DNA from: Austwickia chelonae
GTDB taxonomy: Bacteria; Actinomycetota; Actinomycetes; Actinomycetales; Dermatophilaceae
Length of the DNA stretch: 64,000 nucleotides
Direction: 5' to 3'
NCBI RefSeq assembly: GCF_003391095.1
Contig: NZ_CP031447.1
Location: 1,550,001 to 1,614,000, forward strand
Part shown: in pieces, positions 24,255 to 31,738 of the stretch
How the letters are laid out: every line of letters starts with the position of its first letter
How positions within the stretch are numbered: position 1 is the first letter of the stretch
The notes under the pieces: model-generated
What the model was told of the DNA's origin: nothing
What the model saw: the letters and a program-made list of their open reading frames with translations, nothing else
The model's database searches: none
Translations under genes and position numbers: made by a program

Positions 24255-26909
24255 TCAGTTCTGCGGAGGCGCCAAGACGGCGTCACGTACGGCGAAGGTA
24301 TCGGCAGTCAAGTAAGTTGCCTCAGCGATGCGACCAGCAGCGAACAGATCCGACTCCGCGACCTGCAGCTGGCGTACTGTTTCAGCCGGACCGGCGAAGG
24401 ACACCGAAGTCACCACGGCCTTCATCCCCACCTTGGCATCCGACTTGGCCTTGCGTATCCCGCTGAGCGCCGATCCCATCGAGCTGAGCAGCGAAGCCTC
24501 GCCCTCGTCTCCGGCCGCGAGGCCAGGCTCCTGGGTCGAAGGCCACTCGGCACGGTGCACCGACCCCGGGCGCCACCAGCTCCAGACCTCTTCGGCCGCA
24601 TAGGGCAGGAAAGGTGCCAACAGGCGCAGCAGGACGTCGAGCGCGATGCGCAGAGCTGCTTGGGCCGATGCTGCAGCCTCCTCACCTTGCCCGCCATGGG
24701 CGCGGTCCTTGACGAGCTCGATGTAGTCATCGCAGAAGGTCCAGAAGAAGGTCTCGGTGTCCTCCAGAGCGCGGGTGTGGTCATAGGACTCGAAACCCTT
24801 GGTCGCTTTGTCGACGACCTGGGCCAAGGCGGACAGCATGGCACGGTCGAGCGGCTGGGTGACCAAAGCAGCCAGATCGCTGTCGTCCGCGGCAGGCTCG
24901 CCGAAGCCGAGAACGAACTTGCTTGCGTTGAGGACCTTGATCGCCAGGCGACGCCCTACCTTCATCTGGCCCGTGTCGAAGGCGGCATCGGTGCCCAGCC
25001 TCGCCGAGCACGCCCAGTAGCGCACAGCATCAGATCCATGCTGTTGCAACAGGCCCTCAGGCGTCTCCGCATTGCCCTTGGACTTGGACATCTTCTTCCG
25101 GTCAGGGTCCAGGATCCACCCGCTGATCGCGGCATGCTTCCACGGCAGCGAGTTCTGCAGATGATGCGCTCGGACCACGGTGGAGAACAGCCAGGTGCGG
25201 ATGATGTCCTGCCCCTGGGGTCGCAGGTCCATGGGGAACAGCTTCCCGGAGAGCTCCTGGTCGGCACCCGCTCCCGTGCCCCAGCCCGTGGTCAACTGGG
25301 GAGAGAGCGACGAGGTCGCCCAGGTGTCCATGACGTCGGGGTCGCAGGTGAAACCGCCGGGGACATCTCGCTGATCGGCGGTGTACCCGGCAGGGGCGTC
25401 CGAGGAGGGATCAACCGGGAGCTGATCGATCGAAGGCACGATCGGGGTGTCATAGCGAGGCTCGCCCTGCTCGTCCAGCGGATACCACAACGGGATCGGG
25501 ATACCGAAGAATCGTTGACGGGAGACGAGCCAGTCACCGTTGAGTCCCCCGACCCAGTTCTCGTACCGAACCCGCATGAAATCGGGATGGAAGGTAAGCT
25601 CCTTGCCCCGCTCGATGAGTGCAGCACGCAACTCCTCGTCGCGCCCACCGTTACGGATGTACCACTGGCGACTGGTCACGATCTCCAGCGGTTTCTCACC
25701 ACGTTCGTAGAAGTTCGCCTTGCGTCGCGTCGGAGTGGGCTCGCCGTCCAAGGCACCGTCCTCGCGGAGCCGGTCGACGATACCGGTCCGGGCCGCGTAG
25801 GTGCTCTTGCCCGCGACATGCTCCGCGTAGAAGGCCGAGCCTTCGGTGGAGAGCCAATCGGGAGTCTCCGCGGACAACCGACCGTTACGGGTGATCAGGG
25901 AGCGCATCGGCAGCTGAAGCTCACGCCACCACGTGACGTCGGTCAGATCCCCGAAGGTGCAGCACATCGCAATGCCTGCGCCCTTGTCCATCTCGGCACC
26001 GGGATGAGCCAGGACAGGGATTTCCACACCGAAGACGGGACTGGTGACGGTGGTGCCGAACAGCGGCTGGTAGCGCTCGTCATCGGGGTGTGCGATGAGC
26101 GCCACACAGGCGGGAAGCAGCTCCGGGCGGGTCGTCTCGATGTAGACCGGGCTGCCGTCCGGGCAGGTGAAAGCTACCCGGTGATAATGGCCGGGGTAGT
26201 CCCGAGCCTCGAGTTCGGCTTGAGCCACGGCCGTCTGATAAGTCACGTCCCACAGGCCCGGTGCCTCGGACTGGTAAGCCGAGCCAGCGGAGAGATGCTC
26301 CAGGAAAGCCTGCTGACTCACCGCCCGGGAGCGGTCGTCGATCGTGCGGTAGCTGATGTCCCAGTCGACGGACAGCCCGAGCCGCCGCCACAGGGCTTCG
26401 AAAGTTTTCTCGTCTTCGACAGTGCGCTCATCGCACAGCTCGATGAAGTTGCGTCGGGAAACAGCTTCTTGTTTGGAGGCGTCCTTGACGTCCTTGGCCG
26501 ACATGTTCCCGCGATACTTGGGCTCGTACCCTTCCACGTAGAGCTGTGAAGCGTCTCCGCGGACGCCGTAGTAGTTCTGCACGCGCTTCTCAGTGGGAAG
26601 ACCGTTGTCGTCCCACCCCATCGGGTAGAAGACCTCGAGTCCTTGCATTCGCTTGTACCGAGCGATGCAGTCGGTGTGGGTGTAGCTGAAGACATGTCCC
26701 ACGTGCAGGGAGCCGCTGGCGGTCGGGGGCGGGGTGTCGATGGAGTAGATCCGCTCACGAGGAAGTGCCATCGCCCTGCCCCGGTCGAAGCGATAAGTGC
26801 CCTGTTCATGCCATACCGGGACCCATTTGTCCTCGAGTCCGTCTACCGAGGGCTTCTCGGGAACCTGAGGGGGCTGGGGTTTCTGGTCACGGTGGGCAGG
26901 CATCGTCAT
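24255..26909 (-). CDS. valS: Valine--tRNA ligase
   Basis: Charges tRNA-Val; class I synthetase of about 884 residues. The HIGH motif is present as SGSLHVGHVFSYTHTD, followed by GWDDNGLPTEKRVQN. The editing domain lies in the middle, KMSKS appears as KKMSKSKGNAETPEG, and the anticodon-binding helical domain follows near TFCDDYIELVKDRA. The start is ATG 26909 (MTMPAHRDQKPQPPQ) with GGGAAG upstream; 67 further open codons upstream have no similarity. In other actinobacteria valS usually lies next to clpX or folC; here protease genes separate them. Not coupled to any neighbour. Confidence 0.95.
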   Translation of the reverse strand: MTMPAHRDQKPQPPQVPEKPSVDGLEDKWVPVWHEQGTYRFDRGRAMALPRERIYSIDTPPPTASGSLHVGHVFSYTHTDCIARYKRMQGLEVFYPMGWDDNGLPTEKRVQNYYGVRGDASQLYVEGYEPKYRGNMSAKDVKDASKQEAVSRRNFIELCDERTVEDEKTFEALWRRLGLSVDWDISYRTIDDRSRAVSQQAFLEHLSAGSAYQSEAPGLWDVTYQTAVAQAELEARDYPGHYHRVAFTCPDGSPVYIETTRPELLPACVALIAHPDDERYQPLFGTTVTSPVFGVEIPVLAHPGAEMDKGAGIAMCCTFGDLTDVTWWRELQLPMRSLITRNGRLSAETPDWLSTEGSAFYAEHVAGKSTYAARTGIVDRLREDGALDGEPTPTRRKANFYERGEKPLEIVTSRQWYIRNGGRDEELRAALIERGKELTFHPDFMRVRYENWVGGLNGDWLVSRQRFFGIPIPLWYPLDEQGEPRYDTPIVPSIDQLPVDPSSDAPAGYTADQRDVPGGFTCDPDVMDTWATSSLSPQLTTGWGTGAGADQELSGKLFPMDLRPQGQDIIRTWLFSTVVRAHHLQNSLPWKHAAISGWILDPDRKKMSKSKGNAETPEGLLQQHGSDAVRYWACSARLGTDAAFDTGQMKVGRRLAIKVLNASKFVLGFGEPAADDSDLAALVTQPLDRAMLSALAQVVDKATKGFESYDHTRALEDTETFFWTFCDDYIELVKDRAHGGQGEEAAASAQAALRIALDVLLRLLAPFLPYAAEEVWSWWRPGSVHRAEWPSTQEPGLAAGDEGEASLLSSMGSALSGIRKAKSDAKVGMKAVVTSVSFAGPAETVRQLQVAESDLFAAGRIAEATYLTADTFAVRDAVLAPPQN

Positions 26910-27301
26910 GAGGCGAATCTTCCCAGATGGTGGGGCAGGGGTTCCACTTCGTGTCCTCGGACCAGACACGTAGCCGGGCCCCGTTCGTCCTGCAGGGCGA
27001 TCTGTCCACCGCTGACACCGCCGCCTAGTAGCGGCCTGATCCGGGACGGACTCCGGGCGAGCCTGGGCATGAAGAATTCTGTCAGCTCTTGTGCGGGATG
27101 AATTGTACATCCTTCGTTGAGATTCTTACCTGCCATAACGGCGTGTCGACTCAGGGCAAATGTATCTATTAAGGCGTCCATACTTCGCTAAAAAAAGTCA
27201 GAAGAGCGTCAAGTCTCTGGATATATTTCGAGTCCGAACGGAAAGCTGTCTCCTGGTGCCGGGCACGGCACGATCCACGTGATCGGAGATTAAGGAGCGT
27301 C
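26910..27301. other. Divergent promoter region of valS and trypsin-like gene
   Basis: 392 bases without a supported gene. The right half is A+T-rich; TATATT at 27222-27227 is the best -10 candidate for the plus-strand trypsin gene, but no good -35 precedes it. I see no T-box elements in front of valS on the minus strand. Confidence 0.4.
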
Positions 27302-28330
27302 ATGAAGGATTCAGTATTCCGTGCGCGCAGGCTGGGCGCACTTGTGGCAATCGCAACCTTCGGTATGGCCTTGGCGCCGTCCGGGATCAATGCTGCCGCA
27401 CCCGACAATGGGCCGGGCAAAGACTCGACGCATATCATCGGTGGAGTCGCCGCGGCTCAGGATGAATTTCCGTTCATGGTCTCTTTGCAGCGGAATGGGC
27501 AGCATTTCTGTGGCGGGTCTTTGATCAATCCTGGTGCTGTCCTGACAGCAGCTCACTGTGTCGAGGACATCGCTCCTGCGCCGGTTCCGGAAGAGCCCCC
27601 GGCTCCTGCACCTGCACCTCCAGCTCCCACACCGACATCGACGGCTCCCGCACCTACGCCGTCGGCTCCCGCCCCGACCTCGAACTCCGCTCGGAACCAA
27701 CCCTCGATGACTCTCGACGAGGCCATTGCGAAGACGGATCTGGTCATCGGTCGGACCAAGCTCTCCGACACGTCTCAAGGCGTCGTTCGCAAGATCGCCC
27801 GTGAAGGTGAAGCGAAAGAAGCCAAGATTGCGGTCCATCCGAAGTACGGCAAAGAAACCGGCTTCGACATCGCGATCGTCCTTCTCGACCAAGATGTCTC
27901 CGGTGTGATGCCGGTTCGCATCCCCACGGGCAACACTGACAGTCTGCTCGCGCCGGGTGCGATGGCCACAGTCGCCGGATGGGGAAACATGGACACCGAT
28001 CTCTTCCAGTTCCCGGACCGGCTACGCAAGGTGGACGTGCCGATCCTGAGTGATGAGGAATGCCTCACGAACGCCGGGAAGTCCTACAACCCGAAGTCGG
28101 ACATCTGTGCCGGGCGCAAGGGGAAGGATTCCTGCCAGGGTGATAGCGGCGGTCCATTGATGCGCAAGATTCCAGGCCGTGACGAATACTTCCAGATCGG
28201 TGTCGTCTCTTGGGGTGCCGGGTGCGCCGCTCAAGGTGGCCCAGGGTTCTACACCTCGGTGAGCTCCTCCGAGGTCATGGACGGCTTGCGCAGTTCAGCT
28301 CGGGCCAAGTCGATCAACCTTCTGCGTTGA
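27302..28330 (+). CDS. Secreted trypsin-like (S1A) protease with Pro/Ala-rich insertion
   Basis: 342 residues. Signal peptide at about 1-32, short propeptide, then mature start IIGGVAAAQDEFPF at 45. His85 lies in LTAAHCV. Residues 91-135 are a low-complexity Pro/Ala/Thr insert (EEPPAPAPAPPAPTPTST and on) absent from the neighbouring paralogue. Then Asp189 (GFDIAIV) and Ser282 (SCQGDSGGP), with Asp276 at the S1 pocket position and WGAGCAAQGGPG, so cleavage after Lys or Arg is expected. The residue before IIGG is His rather than Lys or Arg, so activation needs another protease or is non-canonical. AAGGAG lies four bases before the ATG. Confidence 0.9.
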   Translation: MKDSVFRARRLGALVAIATFGMALAPSGINAAAPDNGPGKDSTHIIGGVAAAQDEFPFMVSLQRNGQHFCGGSLINPGAVLTAAHCVEDIAPAPVPEEPPAPAPAPPAPTPTSTAPAPTPSAPAPTSNSARNQPSMTLDEAIAKTDLVIGRTKLSDTSQGVVRKIAREGEAKEAKIAVHPKYGKETGFDIAIVLLDQDVSGVMPVRIPTGNTDSLLAPGAMATVAGWGNMDTDLFQFPDRLRKVDVPILSDEECLTNAGKSYNPKSDICAGRKGKDSCQGDSGGPLMRKIPGRDEYFQIGVVSWGAGCAAQGGPGFYTSVSSSEVMDGLRSSARAKSINLLR

Positions 28331-28350
28331 TCTTTCTCCTTCATCGGTGA

Positions 28351-28390
28351 CATGTCGGAGCGCCACTCTCATCAGGGGCGCTCCGACATG
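28351..28390 (+). terminator. Terminator after first trypsin-like gene
   Basis: A perfect 14-bp stem (28351-28364 with 28377-28390) and a 12-base loop, 20 bases after the stop. Confidence 0.8.
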
Positions 28391-28504
28391 CGTTGACAGG
28401 TTCTGCCGCTTGCGACGGCCGGCAGGAAAATATGAGATTGCAGATGCGCGGGCAAAATTTTGACAGTTCCCTTTTCTGGAGACTGCTCGGCTCAAGGAGG
28501 AAAT

Positions 28505-29383
28505 ATGAACAATTTGAAGCGAAGTGCACGTAAAATGTTTCTGCTCGGCGCTGCGGTTTCCATGGCAGCTGCTTTTGGTCCTACTGCGGCACAGGCTGCT
28601 CCGCCTGACAGTCGACCAGGGAGTGACTCCACGAAGATTATTGGCGGATCAGCTGCTTCTAAAGGTGAATTTCCGTTCATGGTTTCACTGCAGGATAAAT
28701 CGGGGCACTTCTGTGGAGGGTCCTTGTATCGGAGCGCAATGGTCTTGACTGCGGCACATTGCGTCGAGAGCATTGTCGCCGACAGTGAAGACCGGGGCAT
28801 CCCGGTCAGCGAGGTCAAGGTGGTCGTCGGTCGTACGAGCCACAGTGATACGACCGAGGGAGTCGAGCGCAAGATCAAACTCCGCGAGGTGACCAAGGAA
28901 CCCAGGATCACCATCCATCCGAACTATAAACTCGAAACAGGATTCGACCTGGCCATCGTTCATCTGGACAAAGCGGTGACCGGCATCAAACCTGTTCGTA
29001 TCCCCACGAGAGGGACGGATTCCCTCATCGCTCCCGGCTCCGAGGCCACGGTCATCGGATGGGGAAATACGGACACGCTTAACGAGAACTTCCCGGATCG
29101 CCTGCGCAGAGTGGATGTTCCGGTGATCTCTCACGAAGAGTGTCTGGCCAACGATCCTCGTGATATCAACATCAATGTCGAAATCTGTGCAGGCCGTAAG
29201 GGAAAGGATTCTTGCCAGGGTGACAGTGGCGGACCACTCTTGCGCAAGGTTCCAGGGCGTGACGAGTACATCCAGATCGGCGTCGTCTCCCGCGGTGCAG
29301 GATGCGCCGCGCAAGGAGGACCTGGGGTCTACACCTATCTAGGGTCTCAGCTGCTGTGGAGGACGATGGGCTCACTGGGCTGA
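28505..29383 (+). CDS. Secreted trypsin-like (S1A) protease
   Basis: 292 residues, paralogue of the 27302-28330 protein but without the insert. Signal peptide at 1-31 (MFLLGAAVSMAAAFGPTAAQA), mature start IIGG at 45 after Lys, so it can be activated by itself or another trypsin. Triad: His85 (LTAAHCV), Asp148 (GFDLAIV) and Ser241 (SCQGDSGGP); Asp235 marks trypsin specificity. The residue equivalent to Trp215 is Arg (VVSRGAGCAAQ against VVSWGAGCAAQ in the paralogue), which would change the substrate cleft. ATG 28505 follows a near-perfect AAGGAGG; an in-frame start 45 bases upstream is less likely. The leader is A+T-rich. Confidence 0.9.
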   Translation: MNNLKRSARKMFLLGAAVSMAAAFGPTAAQAAPPDSRPGSDSTKIIGGSAASKGEFPFMVSLQDKSGHFCGGSLYRSAMVLTAAHCVESIVADSEDRGIPVSEVKVVVGRTSHSDTTEGVERKIKLREVTKEPRITIHPNYKLETGFDLAIVHLDKAVTGIKPVRIPTRGTDSLIAPGSEATVIGWGNTDTLNENFPDRLRRVDVPVISHEECLANDPRDININVEICAGRKGKDSCQGDSGGPLLRKVPGRDEYIQIGVVSRGAGCAAQGGPGVYTYLGSQLLWRTMGSLG

Positions 29384-29418
29384 TCCAGGTAGATCACAGA
29401 CTTCTTCCAACTGGAAGA

Positions 29419-29453
29419 GGGGTGTCAGCTCCCGAGGAGCTGGCACCCCTTTT
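29419..29453 (+). terminator. Intrinsic terminator after second trypsin-like gene
   Basis: A 14-bp stem with one wobble (29419-29432 with 29436-29449), a 3-base loop and a TTTT run directly after. Confidence 0.88.
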
Positions 29454-29643
29454 CGGACGAGTGACCACGAAATGAGTTCCGAGGGGTGGGCGGAACCATG
29501 ACCAGGGTCTACCCTTGCCAACGCGACTGCTGCTTGTGGTGATGTCCTCACGCCGCTCGAGCATCAGGCTGTGGCAACTCCACATGCGGCAAACGCCACG
29601 CCAGTATTCAACGACGCTCAAGCGTCTGAGAGGACTACTCATC

Positions 29644-30369
29644 ATGCATTTCGTTCCCCTCGCGGCGGCGCTCACCTTGGCAGCTTCACCGTTGTCCGCT
29701 GCCGCTCCGGTGGCACACGCAGCCCCTACAGCTCCTGCCGCCGCTCCCGTCGTGGCAGCTTCCTCCGACATGGCCACCATGCAGGAGGTCGTACGACTCA
29801 CCAACGAGCAGCGCGCCGCCAACGGAGCCGGTCCTGTCGTCTGGAACACCTGCCTGCAGACCTACTCCGAGAAGTGGTCCGACACCATCGCCCGACAGGG
29901 CTCGCTGTCCCACCAGCAGATGACCGCGATCATGTCCGGTTGCAAACAGTCCACGGCTTCGGAGAATGTCGCCATGGGCTACCAGTCGTCCAAGGCCGTG
30001 GTCGACGGATGGATGAGCTCTCCAGGGCACCGCAAGAACATGCTCAACCCCACCTTCGACCAGATTTCCATCGCCATGACGGCCTCACCCTCGGGCACCA
30101 AGTTCTGGGTCATGAACCTGAGTAAAGGCCCGGGGTCCCCGCTGAAGCCCGGCGCACCGGCTGCCCCGCCGAAGCAGGCACCGGTCGCCCCGCCGAAGCA
30201 GGCACCGGTCGCCCCGCCGAAGCAGGCACCGGTCGCCCCGCCGAAGCAGAACCCGTCCGACGTCATCGAGATCCCGATCACCCAGGCCGCAGCTGCCAAG
30301 GGCATGCCCGGTGACCTTTTCGGTGCTTGGCTGAAGCGTGTTCCCGGATGGTGGGCCGTCGGCTACTGA
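29644..30369 (+). CDS. Secreted CAP-domain (SCP/PR1-like) protein
   Basis: 241 residues. Signal peptide at about 1-27 (AAALTLAASPLSAAAPVAHAA) and an Ala/Pro spacer, then a CAP domain at about 40-160: VVRLTNEQRAANGAGPVVWN, SLSHQQM, SENVAMGYQS and WMSSPGHRKNMLNPTF. After it come three and a half tandem APPKQAPV repeats, followed by a conserved-looking tail that ends GWWAVGY. Bacterial CAP proteins are mostly of unknown function, some binding lipids or the cell wall. ATG 29644 is chosen for the signal peptide and AGAGGA nine bases upstream. Flanked by terminators on both sides, so monocistronic. Confidence 0.87.
   Translation: MHFVPLAAALTLAASPLSAAAPVAHAAPTAPAAAPVVAASSDMATMQEVVRLTNEQRAANGAGPVVWNTCLQTYSEKWSDTIARQGSLSHQQMTAIMSGCKQSTASENVAMGYQSSKAVVDGWMSSPGHRKNMLNPTFDQISIAMTASPSGTKFWVMNLSKGPGSPLKPGAPAAPPKQAPVAPPKQAPVAPPKQAPVAPPKQNPSDVIEIPITQAAAAKGMPGDLFGAWLKRVPGWWAVGY
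30163..30250 (+). repeat. 24-base tandem repeat inside the CAP gene
   Basis: Units at 30163-30186, 30187-30210 and 30211-30234 are identical, and a partial fourth reaches 30250. Each encodes APPKQAPV. The identical units suggest recent copy-number change. Confidence 0.93.
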
Positions 30370-30427
30370 GCTGAAGACCTGATGCGGTGAGCGGCGGGGG
30401 CGTACGACCCGGCTGAAACACCTTGAG

Positions 30428-30459
30428 ACGACCGCCTGCCGTGCACAGCAGGCGGTCGT
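30428..30459 (+). terminator. Terminator after CAP gene
   Basis: A perfect 12-bp stem (30428-30439 with 30448-30459) followed by TCTTTC. Confidence 0.85.
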
Positions 30460-30541
30460 TCTTTCATTCCACCGTCCGTGCGGGGCACCGGAAGCCCCGT
30501 TATCACTGCTTTCCCAGCTTGTATTCCTAGGGTCGGCAGTC

Positions 30542-31684
30542 ATGAACAACGCCATATGGTCTGGTCAAACCGCACTATTCGTGGGTGGGGCAGCTTTCCT
30601 TCTCGCTTTCCTGCCGATCGTGATCTGGCAGCATCACCGGTACGGGGACTGGGACCATCGGCGGCTTGTCGGAGCAGCATTGGCTTCGGTCTACGCAGCA
30701 TCGTTGGTCACCTACACCTTGCTTCCGTTACCGGATCGTGCCGATGTGTGGTGCAGCGCACATTCCAAAGCTCTACAGATGACGCCTTTCCAATTCGTCG
30801 AAGACATCAATCTGACAACCAACGGACTGACGTGGCGTCAGTCGGTGAAACATCCCGTGGTTCTACAGGTGATCTTCAACGTGATCTTCTTCATCCCCTG
30901 GGGGGTCCTCGCCCGACGCTGGGCAGGGCTGTCACTAGGGATGTCCGTCCTGACTGGTTTCGGGGCCACACTCATGATCGAGACAACCCAGGCCAGCGGA
31001 CTCTGGGGTATCTACCCCTGCGCCTACCGCCTCGGTGACATCGACGATCTTTTCCTGAACACAGCGGGGGCGGCGATCGGCGCTCTGCTGGCACCAGCCT
31101 TCCTGTGGTGGATGCCCTCTGCAGATACCCTCTCGGCGAGCCGGGGCATTCCCCGTCCAGTCACCGTGCGGCGCCGGTACACGGGCATGGCGATAGACAT
31201 GACCTTGGCGGTGACGGCACTGTCGACATTCCTGTTGATCGGAGGTTTTTCCTGCGATCCCTTCATGTCGTGCACCGGCAGGCAGTACGAGGTGATCGGC
31301 CGCGTGGGTGCTTTGATCACCTGGGCCGCGGTGTGGGGGATCCCGGCCTGCCAGGGTTCAGGAGCTTCCTTGGGGCAGCGGATGGCGTGGTTGGAGCCTC
31401 GATGGAAAGACCGGAAGACCGGTATGACCGTTCGTGGCACCTTGCTGCGCCGGCTGCTCCGCTCTCTGGCGACTCCATCCTTCTGGGTACTCGGCGTCAT
31501 GGTCCCGATGATGAGCGGTCTCACTTTGCTGGTGTTCTCGATCGCTCTCGTCGTCGTCCCGCTGAGCAAGACCCGAGGCCTGTCCGGGCTCGTCTCCGGC
31601 GCGGTCTATGTCGACTCCCGTGAGATCCCGGAGTACCTGCAAGGACGAACGAGCCGAGGCAACACGGTCTCTCGACGGACATAG
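30542..31684 (+). CDS. VanZ-family membrane protein with C-terminal RDD-like domain
   Basis: 380 residues with about eight membrane segments. The first ~185 residues are VanZ-like: SLVTYTLLPLPD, IFNVIFFIPWGVLARR and IETTQASGLWGIYPCAYRLGDIDDLFLN. From about 205 a second part starts RRRYTGMAIDMTLAV and continues to SLGQRMAWLEPRW, the pattern of an RDD membrane domain. VanZ relatives can lower glycopeptide susceptibility in enterococci, but most homologues are uncharacterised and no van genes are present. ATG 30542 has AGGG nine bases upstream. It is convergent with the flavoenzyme gene. Confidence 0.75.
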   Translation: MNNAIWSGQTALFVGGAAFLLAFLPIVIWQHHRYGDWDHRRLVGAALASVYAASLVTYTLLPLPDRADVWCSAHSKALQMTPFQFVEDINLTTNGLTWRQSVKHPVVLQVIFNVIFFIPWGVLARRWAGLSLGMSVLTGFGATLMIETTQASGLWGIYPCAYRLGDIDDLFLNTAGAAIGALLAPAFLWWMPSADTLSASRGIPRPVTVRRRYTGMAIDMTLAVTALSTFLLIGGFSCDPFMSCTGRQYEVIGRVGALITWAAVWGIPACQGSGASLGQRMAWLEPRWKDRKTGMTVRGTLLRRLLRSLATPSFWVLGVMVPMMSGLTLLVFSIALVVVPLSKTRGLSGLVSGAVYVDSREIPEYLQGRTSRGNTVSRRT

Positions 31685-31698
31685 AGCCGAGCACATCC

Positions 31699-31738
31699 GA
31701 CGCTGACAGAAGGCGGGGTAAACGCCGTGGTCAGCGTC
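31699..31738. terminator. Stem-loop between VanZ-like gene and flavoenzyme gene
   Basis: A 9-bp stem (31699-31707 with 31730-31738) around a loop that contains GGCG/CGCC. It overlaps the stop of the minus-strand gene. Confidence 0.6.

Noticed and set aside
24171-26549. 792-codon open frame on the plus strand opposite valS
   Set aside because: Antisense to the intact valS and overlapping the C39-like gene end; no domain or ribosome site.
26910-27120. T-box in front of valS
   Set aside because: I looked on the minus strand for the GGTGG-ACCGCGG core and did not find it; only ileS has one here.
19110-30369. Protease region as an integrated mobile element
   Set aside because: No integrase, transposase, attachment-site duplication at a tRNA or terminal repeats were found; the two tRNA genes lie 5 kb away and look intact.
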